DNA of 35,571 bases from Lachnospiraceae bacterium (GCA_017465475.1 JAFTWC010000054.1:1-35571), one strand, 5' to 3'; shown: positions 1 through 9,810, numbered from the stretch's first letter. The notes: a model not told the origin generated them from the sequence alone. Translations and numbers: made by a program.

Positions 1-2088
1 AAGTTTGATAAGCTTACTTCTCACGACATTACGTTTGTAGGTATTATTCAGACAGCAAGGGCCAGCGGACTTACAGAGTTCCCTGTTCCGTATGTTTTGA
101 CCAACTGCCATAACAGTTTGTGTGCGGTAGGCGGTACCATTAACGAAGATGACCACATGTTTGGTCTTTCTTGTGCAAAGCGTTACGGCGGTATTTATGT
201 TCCGCCGCATCAGGCTGTTATCCATCAGTTTGCAAGAGAAATGCTGGCAGGCGGCGGGAAGATGATTCTCGGTTCCGACAGTCATACCCGTTACGGAGCA
301 TTGGGTACCATGGCAGTGGGCGAGGGCGGACCGGAGCTTGTGAAACAGCTTCTTAATAAGACTTATGATATTAATATGCCGAAGGTAGTGGGCGTACATA
401 TGACCGGTAAGCCGGCAAAGGGTGTAGGTCCGCAGGATATTGCACTGGCAATTATCGGTGCAGTATTTGCTAACGGCTATGTAAACAATAAGGTAATGGA
501 ATTTTTCGGTGAAGGCGTTCACAATATGAGCGTGGATTACCGTATCGGTGTGGACGTTATGACCACGGAGACCACATGTCTTTCCTCCATTTGGGAGACT
601 GACTCCGCTGTGGAAGCGTTCTATGAGATGCATGGACGTAAGGAAGATTACAAGGAGTTAAAGGTGGCTCCTGTAGCTTACTACGATGGTATCATTGAGG
701 TGGAGCTTGATAAGATTCGTCCGATGATTGCAATGCCGTTCCATCCGAGCAATGTGTATACTATTGCAGAGTTAAAGGCAAACTTGGAAGATATCTTAGC
801 TGAGGTTGAGAAGAAGGCACTTGTCAGTCTTGATAACAATAAGGTAACTTACAAGCTTCGCGATAAGATTCGTAACGGTAAGCTTTACATTGAACAGGGT
901 GTTATTGCAGGTTGTGCAGGTGGTGGCTTTGAGAATATTTGTGATGCAGCAGATATCTTAAAGGATAAGTTCATCGGTAATGATGAGTTCTCTTTAAGCG
1001 TATATCCGGCCAGCCAGCCGATTTTCATGGAGCTGGTTAAGAACGGCAGAGTGGCAGAACTTATGCGTGCAGGCGCTACGATCCGTACCGCATTCTGCGG
1101 ACCGTGTTTCGGTGCAGGCGATGTTCCGGCAAACAATGGTCTCAGTATTCGTCATTCTACCCGTAACTTCCCGAATCGTGAAGGTTCCAAGGTTACCAAC
1201 GGTCAGATTGCTTCCGTTGCGCTTATGGATGCACGTTCCATTGCGGCAACTGCGGCAAACAAGGGCTTCTTAACCGGTGCGGATGAGCTTGATACCGTAT
1301 TTACGAAGCCGGCATACTATTTTGATTCTTCCATTTACGAGAATAGAGTATACTTCGGCGCAGGAAAGCCGGATAAGGATGCGGAAGTGAAGTTCGGACC
1401 GGGTATCGTAGACTGGCCGGCAATGTCCGCTTTGACCGACGATATGTTGTTAAAGGTAGTTTCCGAGATTCACGATCCGGTTACCACCACCGACGAGTTG
1501 ATTCCGTCCGGTGAGACGTCCTCTTACCGTTCCAACCCGTTAGGACTTGCTGAGTTTACCCTTTCCAGAAAGGACCCGGCATATGTGGGTCGTGCCAAGG
1601 AAGTACAGAAGGCAGAAAAGGCAAGAATCGCAGGGGCATCCATTAGTGAAGCAAATGCGGAAGTTGCGGCTGCGTTCGATAAAGTAGCAAAGCAGATGGA
1701 AGTAAATCCGGCAGCCACCGAAATCGGTAGTGTCATCTACGCAACCAAGCCGGGTGACGGTTCCGCTCGTGAGCAGGCGGCAAGCTGTCAGAAGGTTTTA
1801 GGCGGTCTTGCGAACATTGCAAAGGAATACGCTACGAAGCGTTATCGCAGTAACCTTATTAACTGGGGTATGCTTCCGTTCTTAATCGACGGAGAATTAC
1901 CGTTTAAGAACGGTGACTACATCTTCTTAAAGGATATTAAGAAGGCTGTGGTTGAGAAGCAGTCCGAGATTACTGCGTATGTGGTAGGGGATACACTCAC
2001 TCCGTTTACCGTACGTCTCGGGGAACTGACCGACGATGAGCGTGAGATTATTACCAAGGGATGTCTCATTAACTACTACAGAGGGTAA
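1..2088 (+). CDS. Aconitase-superfamily hydratase (YbhJ-like), 5' partial
   Basis: The reading frame is open from base 1, so the gene begins outside the window; an in-frame TTG at 97 is not a start. 695 codons are visible. The three [4Fe-4S] ligand cysteines of aconitases are in place: one in GCAGGG (window codon 305) and two in CGPC (codons 366 and 369). The substrate-site motif DSHT is at codons 93-96, and [11 protein letters not shown] resembles the aconitase arginine-loop motif. These imply a [4Fe-4S] (de)hydratase acting on a hydroxy-polycarboxylic acid. The overall pattern fits the uncharacterised hydratase group related to E. coli YbhJ better than canonical AcnA/AcnB or LeuC, so the substrate is not assigned. 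It is followed by a hairpin and is not clearly in an operon with the next gene. Confidence 0.85.
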   Translation, partial: KFDKLTSHDITFVGIIQTARASGLTEFPVPYVLTNCHNSLCAVGGTINEDDHMFGLSCAKRYGGIYVPPHQAVIHQFAREMLAGGGKMILGSDSHTRYGALGTMAVGEGGPELVKQLLNKTYDINMPKVVGVHMTGKPAKGVGPQDIALAIIGAVFANGYVNNKVMEFFGEGVHNMSVDYRIGVDVMTTETTCLSSIWETDSAVEAFYEMHGRKEDYKELKVAPVAYYDGIIEVELDKIRPMIAMPFHPSNVYTIAELKANLEDILAEVEKKALVSLDNNKVTYKLRDKIRNGKLYIEQGVIAGCAGGGFENICDAADILKDKFIGNDEFSLSVYPASQPIFMELVKNGRVAELMRAGATIRTAFCGPCFGAGDVPANNGLSIRHSTRNFPNREGSKVTNGQIASVALMDARSIAATAANKGFLTGADELDTVFTKPAYYFDSSIYENRVYFGAGKPDKDAEVKFGPGIVDWPAMSALTDDMLLKVVSEIHDPVTTTDELIPSGETSSYRSNPLGLAEFTLSRKDPAYVGRAKEVQKAEKARIAGASISEANAEVAAAFDKVAKQMEVNPAATEIGSVIYATKPGDGSAREQAASCQKVLGGLANIAKEYATKRYRSNLINWGMLPFLIDGELPFKNGDYIFLKDIKKAVVEKQSEITAYVVGDTLTPFTVRLGELTDDEREIITKGCLINYYRG

Positions 2089-2145
2089 ACACATATGACT
2101 TGTGGAATGTAGGGTTACAAAATCATAGAAATAATAAGAATCAGA

Positions 2146-2185
2146 ACAGCTCGACCGAAGAAGAATGGGTTCTCGGTCGGGCTGT
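2146..2185 (+). terminator. Hairpin downstream of the hydratase gene
   Basis: ACAGCTCGACCGA pairs with TCGGTCGGGCTGT (one U-G pair), and the stem is extended by AGAA/TTCT around a small loop. The hairpin starts 57 bases after the stop codon. The tail (ATTCATG) is a poor U-tract, so it may be a weak terminator or an mRNA-stabilising 3' hairpin. Confidence 0.6.
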
Positions 2186-2256
2186 ATTCATGTGGTGCAA
2201 AGTTTTGAAAATTTGCATTACATTATTTCTTTTATGTAAAAAAAGGAGAGGTTAAA

Positions 2257-4023
2257 ATGAAAAAGAAGGTTTTTGCCGGAATTTTGTTTGGGACAATGTT
2301 ATTTTTTTCCATGGGGTGCGGAAAAGAAAATGGGAATAATCAGGGGGAGGAGCTGACACCTACAGTCGTACCGACGCAGGAAGCGAAAATGACGGAAATA
2401 CCGGAAACGATACCGACAGAAGTTCCGGTGGCTACAGATGTTCCGAAGGCAACCGCTACACCGGCGGTGGATATCAGTAAGTTTGCTTTGGCGAAGTATC
2501 CGACGGTACATGCAGATGTTCCGGACCCGGATATTATCCGTGTGGGGGAGAATTATTATATGACCAGTACCACCATGAATCTTTGTCCGGGTGTGCCGGT
2601 TATGAAGTCTACGGATTTAGTACATTGGCAGATTGTCAATTATGTGTATAACATTCTGGAAAACGATGAACTGGGGCGGTTGGATAACGGCAAGGATATG
2701 TATGCCAGAGGTTCCTGGGCTTCTTCTTTGCGGTATAATGAAGAAGATGGTTTGTATTATGTGGGATTTAACAGCAACAATCACGGATTTTATCTGTTCA
2801 CCACGGATGATATCGAGAACGGTACTTGGAAACGGTATAAGATGAACGGATATTTACATGATCCGGGGTTGCTTTTTGATAACGGAAATCTGTACGGTCT
2901 TTCTGCCAGCGGCGGAACCTGCAGATTACAGCAGTTGCGTTTGAATGAAGAAAACTCTACGGTAGAGGCCGTCGGTGCGGCAAAGCCGATTTTTACCGCA
3001 AAGGGATGGTCTTTATGGGAAGGCGCCCATGCTTATAAAATCGGGGACTACTATTATGTATGTATTATTGCGTCTCCGGAAAATAAGTGGATGCGTACTC
3101 AGCTTTGTTACCGTTCTAAGAGTCTGCTTTCCGGTACATGGGAAGAAAAGATTATTTATCAGGGCGGTTCCGGAAACAACGGCGCAGGCCTTGCCCAAGG
3201 CGGTCTTGTACAGACTCAGAACGGAGACTGGTATGGCTTCTTATTCCAGGACAGAGGCAGTGTGGGACGTGTGCCGTCCATCGTGGCAGTCGAGTGGAAG
3301 GACGATTGGCCGATGATGGGGACTTACGCCATGAACGGAAAGTTCCTTGCAAACCAATCGGATATGCCGATGCGAATTCAGCTTCCGGACAGTGGCTTGG
3401 AAAACTATTTTGTTGCAGATGATTCCTTTGATTATGCCGAAGGGGAAACGCTTGACTTGGTATGGCAGTGGAATCATAATCCGGTAGAGGAATTTTGGTC
3501 CGTAACGGAGCGACCGGGATATTTAAGACTGACTACCGATCGGGTGGTGAACCATATCTATGAAGCCCACAACTCCCTGACTCAGAGAACCGTGGGACCG
3601 AAGTGTGAGACGGAGACGAAGGTATCCGTGGCGGGATTAAAGAGTGGGGACTATGCGGGAATTGCTGCAATTTCCGAACATTACGGTATGATAGGTGTAT
3701 ACTGTGACGAAAAAGGTGACAAGTATATCTATCAGGCAAACGGACAATTTAAGACTTCCTTTGATGCTTTCAATGCAAAGACGGAAGAGCCGCTTGGTGA
3801 CGATGCAGAAGTATGTCTTAAAATTTCCTATGATTTAGCCGGAAATCGAGCCAACTTCCTGTACAGTTTTGACGGAGAGAACTGGACGGAGCTCGGTAAT
3901 CAAATGCAGCTTGGTTTTTCCACCAATACCACATTTATGGGAACCAGAAGCTTTTTGTTCTGCTATGCAACAGAACAAGCCGGAGGTTATGCGGATTTTG
4001 ATTACTACAAAGTGAACCAATAA
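2257..4023 (+). CDS. Lipoprotein glycoside hydrolase, family 43 (beta-xylosidase/arabinofuranosidase-like)
   Basis: 588 aa. A lipoprotein-type signal (MKKK, then a hydrophobic stretch ending at SMGC) gives a candidate lipidated cysteine, although the -3 residue is not the usual Leu. A Pro/Thr/Glu-rich linker covers about residues 30-75. The five-bladed GH43 domain follows. PDPDIIRV holds the likely catalytic base (Asp90), and WEGAHAYKIGDYYYV holds the likely general acid (Glu255). From about residue 390 there is a beta-rich lectin-like C-terminal domain of the sort found on GH43 beta-xylosidases. The enzyme is probably tethered on the outer face of the membrane, removing xylose or arabinose from plant hemicellulose. 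The exact substrate cannot be read from sequence. The ATG is preceded by AAGGAGAGG. No sugar transporter or regulator adjoins it. Confidence 0.87.
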   Translation: MKKKVFAGILFGTMLFFSMGCGKENGNNQGEELTPTVVPTQEAKMTEIPETIPTEVPVATDVPKATATPAVDISKFALAKYPTVHADVPDPDIIRVGENYYMTSTTMNLCPGVPVMKSTDLVHWQIVNYVYNILENDELGRLDNGKDMYARGSWASSLRYNEEDGLYYVGFNSNNHGFYLFTTDDIENGTWKRYKMNGYLHDPGLLFDNGNLYGLSASGGTCRLQQLRLNEENSTVEAVGAAKPIFTAKGWSLWEGAHAYKIGDYYYVCIIASPENKWMRTQLCYRSKSLLSGTWEEKIIYQGGSGNNGAGLAQGGLVQTQNGDWYGFLFQDRGSVGRVPSIVAVEWKDDWPMMGTYAMNGKFLANQSDMPMRIQLPDSGLENYFVADDSFDYAEGETLDLVWQWNHNPVEEFWSVTERPGYLRLTTDRVVNHIYEAHNSLTQRTVGPKCETETKVSVAGLKSGDYAGIAAISEHYGMIGVYCDEKGDKYIYQANGQFKTSFDAFNAKTEEPLGDDAEVCLKISYDLAGNRANFLYSFDGENWTELGNQMQLGFSTNTTFMGTRSFLFCYATEQAGGYADFDYYKVNQ

Positions 4024-4043
4024 AATAAATTTCCAAAAAATAC

Positions 4044-4072
4044 TTGATTTTTCTTGATTTAGGTGTTATAGT
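4044..4072 (+). promoter_or_regulatory. Sigma-A promoter of the rimP-nusA-infB operon
   Basis: TTGATT (4044-4049), a 17-base spacer and TATAGT (4067-4072) lie just after the GH43 stop codon. Initiation near 4079 gives a leader of about 210 nt before rimP. CTTGATTT occurs twice, ten bases apart, across the -35 region. Confidence 0.7.
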
Positions 4073-4098
4073 ATCATTTGGTAGCATAAAGGTTGAGC

Positions 4099-4275
4099 AA
4101 AGAGTGGACGAAAGTCCACTCTTTCTTGTTGGGTTCCAACAAGAAAGAGTGCTCTCCGAGGGATGTGCACTCGCGCGTATGGAAGATGTCGCTGAAGCGA
4201 CCGCGCTCGGCACGCAAGTTTCGCAAGCGAAACTTGATAAGAGTGCCCTCCGCTAGAATGCGCAGCTCGTGCGAA
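4099..4275 (+). repeat. Nested inverted-repeat element in the rimP leader
   Basis: A dense set of palindromes fills the 5' leader. Hairpin A pairs AAAGAGTGGAC with GTCCACTCTTT around GAAA (4099-4124). Hairpin B pairs CACTCTTTCTTGTTGG (4117-4132) with CCAACAAGAAAGAGTG (4136-4151) and cannot form together with A. Further on are GAGTGC/GCACTC (4147-4152, 4167-4172), GTCGCT/AGCGAC (4188-4201), and AAGTTTCGC/GCGAAACTT (4216-4234). AAGAGTGC(C/T)CTCCG occurs twice. It looks like a dispersed REP-type element or a structured regulatory leader. The two open frames across it have no coding character. Confidence 0.7.
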
Positions 4276-4291
4276 ACAAAAAGGAGATTTT

Positions 4292-4759
4292 ATGGCAAAA
4301 AGAGACGATTACGAACAGAAGACTGAGGCTCTGCTTCTTCCGATTATGGAGCGAACAGGCTTTGAGCTTGTAGATGTGGAGTATGTAAAGGAAGGCAGCA
4401 ATTATTATTTACGCGCCTACATTGACAAGGAGGGCGGTATTACCATTAACGACTGCGAGGCTGTCAGCAGAGAGTTAAGTGATTTGTTGGATGTGGAGGA
4501 TTTTATTCCGGAAGCATACATTTTGGAAGTAAGTTCTCCGGGACTGGGCAGACAGTTAAAGAAAGAAAAGGATTTTGCCCGCAGCATCGGTGAAGATGTA
4601 GAAGTAAAGTTATATAAGCCGCTTAACAAGCAGAAGGAATTCGAAGGGGAGCTTGTAAGTTATGATGAAGAAAACATTGTGCTCGGCATTTCGGAAAATG
4701 AAACAATAACGATTCCGAGAGAGAGCATTGCAATGATAAAGTTAGCAATACATTTTTAA
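4292..4759 (+). CDS. rimP: Ribosome maturation factor RimP
   Basis: 155 aa, full length. RimP assists late maturation of the 30S subunit. The family pattern is clear: an N-terminal alpha/beta domain with GFELVDVEYVKEG, the strongly conserved EVSSPGLGRQLKKEKDF near the middle, and a C-terminal SH3-like barrel ending in IAMIKLA. The start is an ATG preceded by AAAAAGGAG. It is the first gene of the conserved rimP-nusA-ylxR-ylxQ-infB-rbfA order, 29 bases before nusA, and follows a structured leader with its own promoter. Confidence 0.96.
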   Translation: MAKRDDYEQKTEALLLPIMERTGFELVDVEYVKEGSNYYLRAYIDKEGGITINDCEAVSRELSDLLDVEDFIPEAYILEVSSPGLGRQLKKEKDFARSIGEDVEVKLYKPLNKQKEFEGELVSYDEENIVLGISENETITIPRESIAMIKLAIHF

Positions 4760-4788
4760 AATTCAGAAAAAACGATAAGGAGGATATT

Positions 4789-5901
4789 ATGGACGCAAAG
4801 GAATTAATTGAGGCATTAAACCTGTTGGAGAAGGAGAAAGGAATCAGCAAGGACATTTTGTTGGAGGCAATTGAGAATTCTTTAATCGCTGCCTGTAAGA
4901 ACAATTACGGTAAAGCAGACAATATTAAAGTAAACATTGACAGAAAGACCGGTGAAGTTGTAGTTTGGGCGGAGAAGAGAGTTGTGGAAGAAGTAGAGGA
5001 CGAAGTAGAAGAGATTTCTCTTGCGGAAGCAACCATTAAGTTCCCGGCAGACAAGTATGAAATTGGTGATACCGTAAATATTGAGGTAACACCGAAGAAC
5101 TTCGGTCGTATTGCGGCACAGAAGGCAAAGCAGGTAGTGGTACAGAAAATCCGTGAAGAAGAGCGTAAGGCAATCTACACCCAGTACAGCGAAAAGCAGA
5201 GGGAAGTAGTTACCGGCGTGGTACAGAGATATCATGGGAATAACATTAGTGTTAATTTGGGAAAATGCGAAGCTATCTTAATGGAAAGCGAGCAGATCCG
5301 CGGCGAGATATATCGTCCGAATGACCGTATTAAGGTTTATGTAATGGAAGTAAAGGAAACTACTAAGGGGCCGCGTGTTACGGTTTCCCGTTCTCATCCG
5401 GAGCTTGTAAAGCGTTTGTTTGAAGAAGAAGTTACGGAAATCAGAGATGGTGTGGTAGAGATTAAAGCAGTATCACGTGATGCAGGTTCCAGAACTAAGA
5501 TGGCAGTAAAGTCCAACGATGCCAATGTGGATCCGGTAGGTGCATGTGTCGGAGTAAACGGTGCTCGTGTTAATGCGATTGTTAATGAACTTCGCGGAGA
5601 GAAAATCGATATTATCACTTGGAGCGATATTCCGGAAGTATTGATTGAGAATGCACTGAGTCCGGCAAAGGTTGTTTCCGTAACGGTAGATACCGAGGAG
5701 CGCACTGCACAGGTAATCGTTCCGGATTATCAGCTTTCTCTTGCTATCGGCAGAGAAGGTCAGAACGCAAGACTTGCTGCAAAGTTAACCGGATATAAGA
5801 TCGATATTAAGTCCGAGCTTGCACAGGGAACGGCAAAGCCGAAAAAGAAGGCGAATGCCGGATACTATGACGATATGGGCAACTGGATGGGCGAAGAATA
5901 A
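4789..5901 (+). CDS. nusA: Transcription termination/antitermination factor NusA
   Basis: 370 aa. NusA binds RNA polymerase and nascent RNA and modulates pausing, termination and antitermination. The layout is that of the short Firmicutes form: an N-terminal polymerase-binding domain (about 1-125), an S1 domain (about 135-200), and two KH domains. KH1 includes DPVGACVGVNGARVNAI and KH2 includes LAIGREGQNARLAAKLTGY. The acidic repeats of E. coli NusA are absent, as is usual in Firmicutes. AAGGAGG precedes the ATG. Confidence 0.97.
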   Translation: MDAKELIEALNLLEKEKGISKDILLEAIENSLIAACKNNYGKADNIKVNIDRKTGEVVVWAEKRVVEEVEDEVEEISLAEATIKFPADKYEIGDTVNIEVTPKNFGRIAAQKAKQVVVQKIREEERKAIYTQYSEKQREVVTGVVQRYHGNNISVNLGKCEAILMESEQIRGEIYRPNDRIKVYVMEVKETTKGPRVTVSRSHPELVKRLFEEEVTEIRDGVVEIKAVSRDAGSRTKMAVKSNDANVDPVGACVGVNGARVNAIVNELRGEKIDIITWSDIPEVLIENALSPAKVVSVTVDTEERTAQVIVPDYQLSLAIGREGQNARLAAKLTGYKIDIKSELAQGTAKPKKKANAGYYDDMGNWMGEE

Positions 5902-5918
5902 AGAAGGGATTGATGGTA

Positions 5919-6191
5919 ATGAAAAAGATTCCGCTTCGTAAATGTACCGGTTGCGGTGAAATGAAGACAAAAAAAGAATTGATTCGTGTATTAAAAACGC
6001 CGGAAGACACTATAGTATTAGATAGAACAGGGAAAAAGAACGGTAGAGGTGCTTATCTCTGTAATCAGGCAGAGTGTTTCAGGAAAGCCAGAAAAAGTAA
6101 AGGACTGGAGCGTTCCTTACAATGTGCGATTCCGACTGATGTGTATGATACATTGGAAAAGGAGCTGACGAGTGGTGACGCAGAAGAATGA
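5919..6191 (+). CDS. ylxR: YlxR-family RNA-binding protein (RnpM)
   Basis: 90 aa from ATG 5919. An in-frame ATG at 5913 is also possible: GAAGGG at 5903-5908 is 4 bases from 5913 and 10 from 5919. The start at 5919 gives the usual family N-terminus MKKIPLRKCTGCGEMK. The conserved GRGAYLC motif follows at mid-protein. In Bacillus subtilis the family member (RnpM) binds RNase P RNA and modulates RNase P. It lies between nusA and the L7Ae-like gene as in other Firmicutes and overlaps the latter by 20 bases, suggesting translational coupling. Confidence 0.92.
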   Translation: MKKIPLRKCTGCGEMKTKKELIRVLKTPEDTIVLDRTGKKNGRGAYLCNQAECFRKARKSKGLERSLQCAIPTDVYDTLEKELTSGDAEE

Positions 6192-6540
6192 TACCGCTAC
6201 ATGTGAAGCCGTAAGAAAGAAAATATTGTCTTATATCGGCCTGGCACAGAAAGCAGGAAAAGCAGCTGCCGGAGAATTTTTGACGGAAAAAGCGATTCAG
6301 GAAAAGAAAGCAAAAATCGTAATTATTTCCGAAGAAGCATCCGGGAATACTCAAAAAAAATTTATCGATAGTGCTACCTATTATTCCGTACCGGTATATT
6401 TGTTCGGTGAAAAGGAAGAATTAGGGCATGCGATGGGAAAAGAGTTTCGGGCATCGTTAGCTATCACAGACGAAGGATTGGCGACAGCAATTGTAAAACA
6501 ACTGGCAATTTTAGAACATGAGGATCAACGACGGAGGTAA
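6172..6540 (+). CDS. ylxQ: L7Ae/L30e-family ribosomal-like protein YlxQ
   Basis: 122 aa with a GTG start at 6172, seven bases after AAAAGGAG; a second GTG at 6175 is possible. The N-terminal part ([19 protein letters not shown]) and the middle ([19 protein letters not shown]) match the L7Ae/L30e kink-turn RNA-binding fold of the YlxQ group. It probably binds structured RNA; the exact ligand is not established here. It overlaps the end of ylxR and is followed after seven bases by infB. Confidence 0.9.
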   Translation: MVTQKNDTATCEAVRKKILSYIGLAQKAGKAAAGEFLTEKAIQEKKAKIVIISEEASGNTQKKFIDSATYYSVPVYLFGEKEELGHAMGKEFRASLAITDEGLATAIVKQLAILEHEDQRRR

Positions 6541-6547
6541 AACATAC

Positions 6548-9421
6548 ATGGCAAAAATGAGGGTAAGTGAACTTGCAAAGGAATTGGATATCCAGAGTAA
6601 GGACATTATTAGTTATCTGAACGGCTTCGGTCTGGAAATTAAGAGTCACTCCAGTAACCTGGATGATAAAATGATTTCTTTGATTCGCGGTAACGTTTCT
6701 GTGAACGGCGGAAAGCTGTTGGTGGGAAATAGTACCGATTCTGCAAAGAAGGATGATGCGGAGAAGAAGCCTGTAAAGAAAACCGAAGGAAAGCCGGAAA
6801 ATAAAGAAAAACCGGTAGCTGAGAAGAAGACGGCAGAAAAGGAAGCTTCGGTACCGGCAGAAAAGAAAGAGGAAAAACCGGTGGAGAAAAAAGAAGAACC
6901 GGCAGAAAAGAAAGAGGAGCCGGCCCGCATTAATATTTTAGGTAATGTATATGTTCAGCAGGCGGAACGTCAGGCAGCAAAGGCTGCTGCACAGGCTCAG
7001 GCAGCAAAGGAAGCCGGAAATCGTCCGCAGGGTGATCGTAGATCCGGAGATCGTCCGCAGGGACAGAGGACCCCGGGAGATCGTTCGCAGGGAGATCGTT
7101 CGCAGGGTGACCGCAGATTCGGAGACCGCCCGCAGGGACAGAGGACCCCGGGAGATCGTTCGCAGGGTGACCGTAGATTCGGAGACCGCCCGCAGGGACA
7201 GAGGACTCCGGGAGATCGCCCGCAGGGTGACCGTAGATTCGGAGACCGCCCGCAGGGACAGAGGACCCAGGGGGATCGTCCGCAGGGTGACCGCAGATTC
7301 GGAGACAGACAGCAGGGAAATCGTCCGCAAGGCGGTATGGGCCAGAGACCGCAAAACGGCGGATTCAATAAAGAACGTTTCTTTGACAAGGATGCAGATA
7401 AGGATGCAGTTCAGAAGAGACCGGCTGCACGTGGACGTAATGATGCCAGAAACGGTGCAGCAAGCAGTATTAAGGCGGATTTTGCAAATGAACTGACAAA
7501 AGAGCAAAGAGTGGCAGCATTCAGCCATCGTGATCGTGATAAGGAAAGAGAAAAGAAAAAGGATCGCGAAATGGATGATATGTCCATGGAGAAGATGCTG
7601 AAGAAGAAGGATCCGAATCGCAAGGGTGCTTTTATTAAACCTGAAGTGGTAAAGCCGGTGGAAGAAGAAATTAAGTCCATTGTAGTTCCGGAAGTAATTA
7701 CGATAAAAGAACTTGCTGATAAGTTAAAGCAGCCGGCATCCGCCTTGGTAAAGAAGTTATTCCTTGCAGGAAAGATGGTTTCCATTAATCAGGAGATTAC
7801 GTTCGAAGAGGCTGAAGAGATTGCTTTAGAATATGATTGTATTGCAGAGAAAGAAGTTAAGGTTAATGTTGTAGAAGAGCTTCTTAAGGAGGCAGAAGAA
7901 GATGAGAGCTTAATGGAAAAGCGTCCGCCGGTTGTCTGTGTTATGGGTCACGTTGACCACGGTAAGACTTCTCTTTTGGATGCGATTCGTGAAGCAAATG
8001 TTACCTCCCGTGAAGCCGGCGGTATTACACAGCACATCGGTGCGTATACTGTTGAGGTAAACGGTGAGCAGATTACCTTCTTAGATACTCCGGGACATGA
8101 AGCATTTACTTCCATGCGTATGCGTGGTGCAAAGTCTACGGATATTGCGATTCTCGTAGTAGCAGCGGATGACGGTGTAATGCCGCAGACCGTAGAGGCA
8201 ATTAACCATGCGAAGGCTGCAGGAATTCAGATTATTGTTGCGGTAAATAAGATTGATAAACCGAGTGCAAACGTAGAGCGTGTAAAGCAGGAGCTTACGG
8301 AGCATGAGTTAGTAGCGGAAGACTGGGGCGGTGACACCATTTTCGTACCGGTATCCGCGCACACGAAGGAAGGTATCAATCAGCTTCTTGAAATGGTACT
8401 CCTTACTGCGGAGATGTGTGAATTGAAGGCAAATCCGAATCGTAAGGCAAGAGGTATCGTAATCGAAGCACAGCTTGATAAGGGAAAAGGCCCGGTAGCA
8501 ACCATTTTAGTACAGAAGGGAACCCTTCGTGTAGGTGACATTGTTGCCATCGGTTCTGCGTATGGTAAAGTACGTGCCATGATGGATGATAAGGGACGCA
8601 GAGTAAAGGAAGCAACCCCGTCCACACCGGTAGAAATTTTAGGTCTTAATGAAGTTCCGAATGCCGGTGAAATCGTGATGGCATGCGATAATGAGAAAGA
8701 AGCTAGAAATATCGCGGAAGCATTTATTGCACAGGGCAAGGAACGCCTCATTGCAGATACTAAGGCGAAGCTTTCCTTAGATGGTTTATTCTCCCAGATT
8801 CAGGCAGGTAACATTAAGGAACTCAACCTTATCGTTAAGGCTGACGTACAGGGTTCTGTAGAGGCAGTAAAGCAGAGTCTTCTTAAACTCAGTAATGAAG
8901 AAGTTGCCATTCGTATTATCCACAGCGGTGTAGGTGCGGTAAATGAATCCGACGTTACGCTTGCAAGTGCATCCAATGCGATTATTATCGGATTTAATAT
9001 CAGACCGGATAATCAGGCAAAGGAAATGGCAGACCGTGAAAAGGTTGACGTGAGATTATATCGCGTTATTTATAACGCAATTGAAGATGTAGAAGCTGCA
9101 ATGAAGGGACTTTTAGACCCGGTATTTGTAGAAAAGGTAATCGGCCATGCGGAGGTTCGTCAGGTATTCAAGGCTTCCGGTCTTGGTATGATTGCAGGTT
9201 CTTATGTTCTTGACGGTAAGATTGTACGTGGCTGTAAGGCTCGTATTTCCCGTGAAGGCGAGCAGATTTTCGAAGGCGAGCTTGCATCCTTAAAGCGTTT
9301 CAAGGATGACGTTAAAGAAGTTGCAACCGGTTACGAGTGCGGTCTTGTATTTGAAAAGTTCAATGATTTGCAGGAGTTTGACCAGATTGAACTTTATGTA
9401 ATGGAAGAGGTACCGAGATAA
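6548..9421 (+). CDS. infB: Translation initiation factor IF-2
   Basis: 957 aa from ATG 6548, with GGAGG ten bases upstream; the frame is open a little further back. IF-2 delivers initiator tRNA to the 30S subunit. Order: an IF2_N domain (residues 1-50), a Lys/Glu/Pro-rich linker (about 55-130), a Gly/Arg/Gln/Asp-rich repeat block (about 155-262), a charged Lys/Arg/Asp segment, a second IF2_N domain ([21 protein letters not shown]), and the GTPase domain with [13 protein letters not shown] near residue 466, DTPGHEAF and NKID. The C-terminal beta-barrel and initiator-tRNA-binding domains follow. The TAA shares its last base with the ATG of rbfA. Confidence 0.98.
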   Translation: MAKMRVSELAKELDIQSKDIISYLNGFGLEIKSHSSNLDDKMISLIRGNVSVNGGKLLVGNSTDSAKKDDAEKKPVKKTEGKPENKEKPVAEKKTAEKEASVPAEKKEEKPVEKKEEPAEKKEEPARINILGNVYVQQAERQAAKAAAQAQAAKEAGNRPQGDRRSGDRPQGQRTPGDRSQGDRSQGDRRFGDRPQGQRTPGDRSQGDRRFGDRPQGQRTPGDRPQGDRRFGDRPQGQRTQGDRPQGDRRFGDRQQGNRPQGGMGQRPQNGGFNKERFFDKDADKDAVQKRPAARGRNDARNGAASSIKADFANELTKEQRVAAFSHRDRDKEREKKKDREMDDMSMEKMLKKKDPNRKGAFIKPEVVKPVEEEIKSIVVPEVITIKELADKLKQPASALVKKLFLAGKMVSINQEITFEEAEEIALEYDCIAEKEVKVNVVEELLKEAEEDESLMEKRPPVVCVMGHVDHGKTSLLDAIREANVTSREAGGITQHIGAYTVEVNGEQITFLDTPGHEAFTSMRMRGAKSTDIAILVVAADDGVMPQTVEAINHAKAAGIQIIVAVNKIDKPSANVERVKQELTEHELVAEDWGGDTIFVPVSAHTKEGINQLLEMVLLTAEMCELKANPNRKARGIVIEAQLDKGKGPVATILVQKGTLRVGDIVAIGSAYGKVRAMMDDKGRRVKEATPSTPVEILGLNEVPNAGEIVMACDNEKEARNIAEAFIAQGKERLIADTKAKLSLDGLFSQIQAGNIKELNLIVKADVQGSVEAVKQSLLKLSNEEVAIRIIHSGVGAVNESDVTLASASNAIIIGFNIRPDNQAKEMADREKVDVRLYRVIYNAIEDVEAAMKGLLDPVFVEKVIGHAEVRQVFKASGLGMIAGSYVLDGKIVRGCKARISREGEQIFEGELASLKRFKDDVKEVATGYECGLVFEKFNDLQEFDQIELYVMEEVPR
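7021..7332 (+). repeat. 60-bp tandem repeat inside infB
   Basis: A GGACAGAGGA landmark recurs at 7061, 7136, 7196 and 7256. The spacings are 75, 60 and 60 bases, so the first unit carries an extra 15-bp block. The 60-bp unit encodes 20 residues built of five-residue blocks ([20 protein letters not shown]). It lacks stop codons in several frames, which creates long false open frames on both strands. Confidence 0.92.
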
Positions 9422-9810
9422 TGAGAAAAAACAGTGTAAAAAATACACGGATTAATGCTGAGGTCCAGAGAGAACTCAGCACCTTAATCCGTGAGGAGTG
9501 TAAAGACCCGCGCATCCACCCGCTTACTTCGGTGGTTGCGGCGGAGGTTGCACCGGATTTAAAAACGGCAAAGATTTATATCAGTGTGCTGGGAGATGAG
9601 GATGCGATTGCAAATACCTTAAAGGGGTTAAAGAGCGCAGCATCTCATTTGCGTTCCAAACTTGCTAAGTCGTTAAATCTTCGTAATACGCCGGAGCTTA
9701 CCTTTGTAGGAGATCGTTCCATTGCGTACGGCGTGTCTATGTCCAAGTTAATCGATGACGTAACGGCAAATCTTCCGGACCGTTCGGAGGAAGAAGCGGA
9801 CGAGGAATAA
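9421..9810 (+). CDS. rbfA: Ribosome-binding factor A
   Basis: 129 aa. RbfA is a KH-fold factor that binds the 30S subunit during 16S rRNA 5'-end maturation. Family features are RINAEVQRELSTLIREECKDPRI at the N-terminus, then TSVVAAEVAPDLKTAKIYISVLG, and LNLRNTPELTFVGDRSIAYG. The ATG overlaps the infB stop codon by one base (TAATG), so translation is probably coupled. Confidence 0.97.
   Translation: MRKNSVKNTRINAEVQRELSTLIREECKDPRIHPLTSVVAAEVAPDLKTAKIYISVLGDEDAIANTLKGLKSAASHLRSKLAKSLNLRNTPELTFVGDRSIAYGVSMSKLIDDVTANLPDRSEEEADEE

Noticed and set aside
97-99. TTG at 97 as the start of the hydratase
   Set aside because: The frame is open to base 1 and the upstream residues continue the aconitase-like sequence, so the gene is cut by the window edge.
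2200-2256. Sigma-A promoter for the GH43 gene
   Set aside because: TTGAAA and TTGCAT occur, but no acceptable -10 lies 16-18 bases downstream.
4044-4326. Two overlapping plus-strand open frames (about 70-77 codons) before rimP
   Set aside because: They run through the promoter and nested palindromes, overlap the true rimP start, lack ribosome binding sites and encode no recognisable protein.
6938-7528. Long open frames on the minus strand and in another plus frame inside infB
   Set aside because: They are an artefact of the stop-free 60-bp tandem repeat; the products are low-complexity Arg/Ser/Pro strings.
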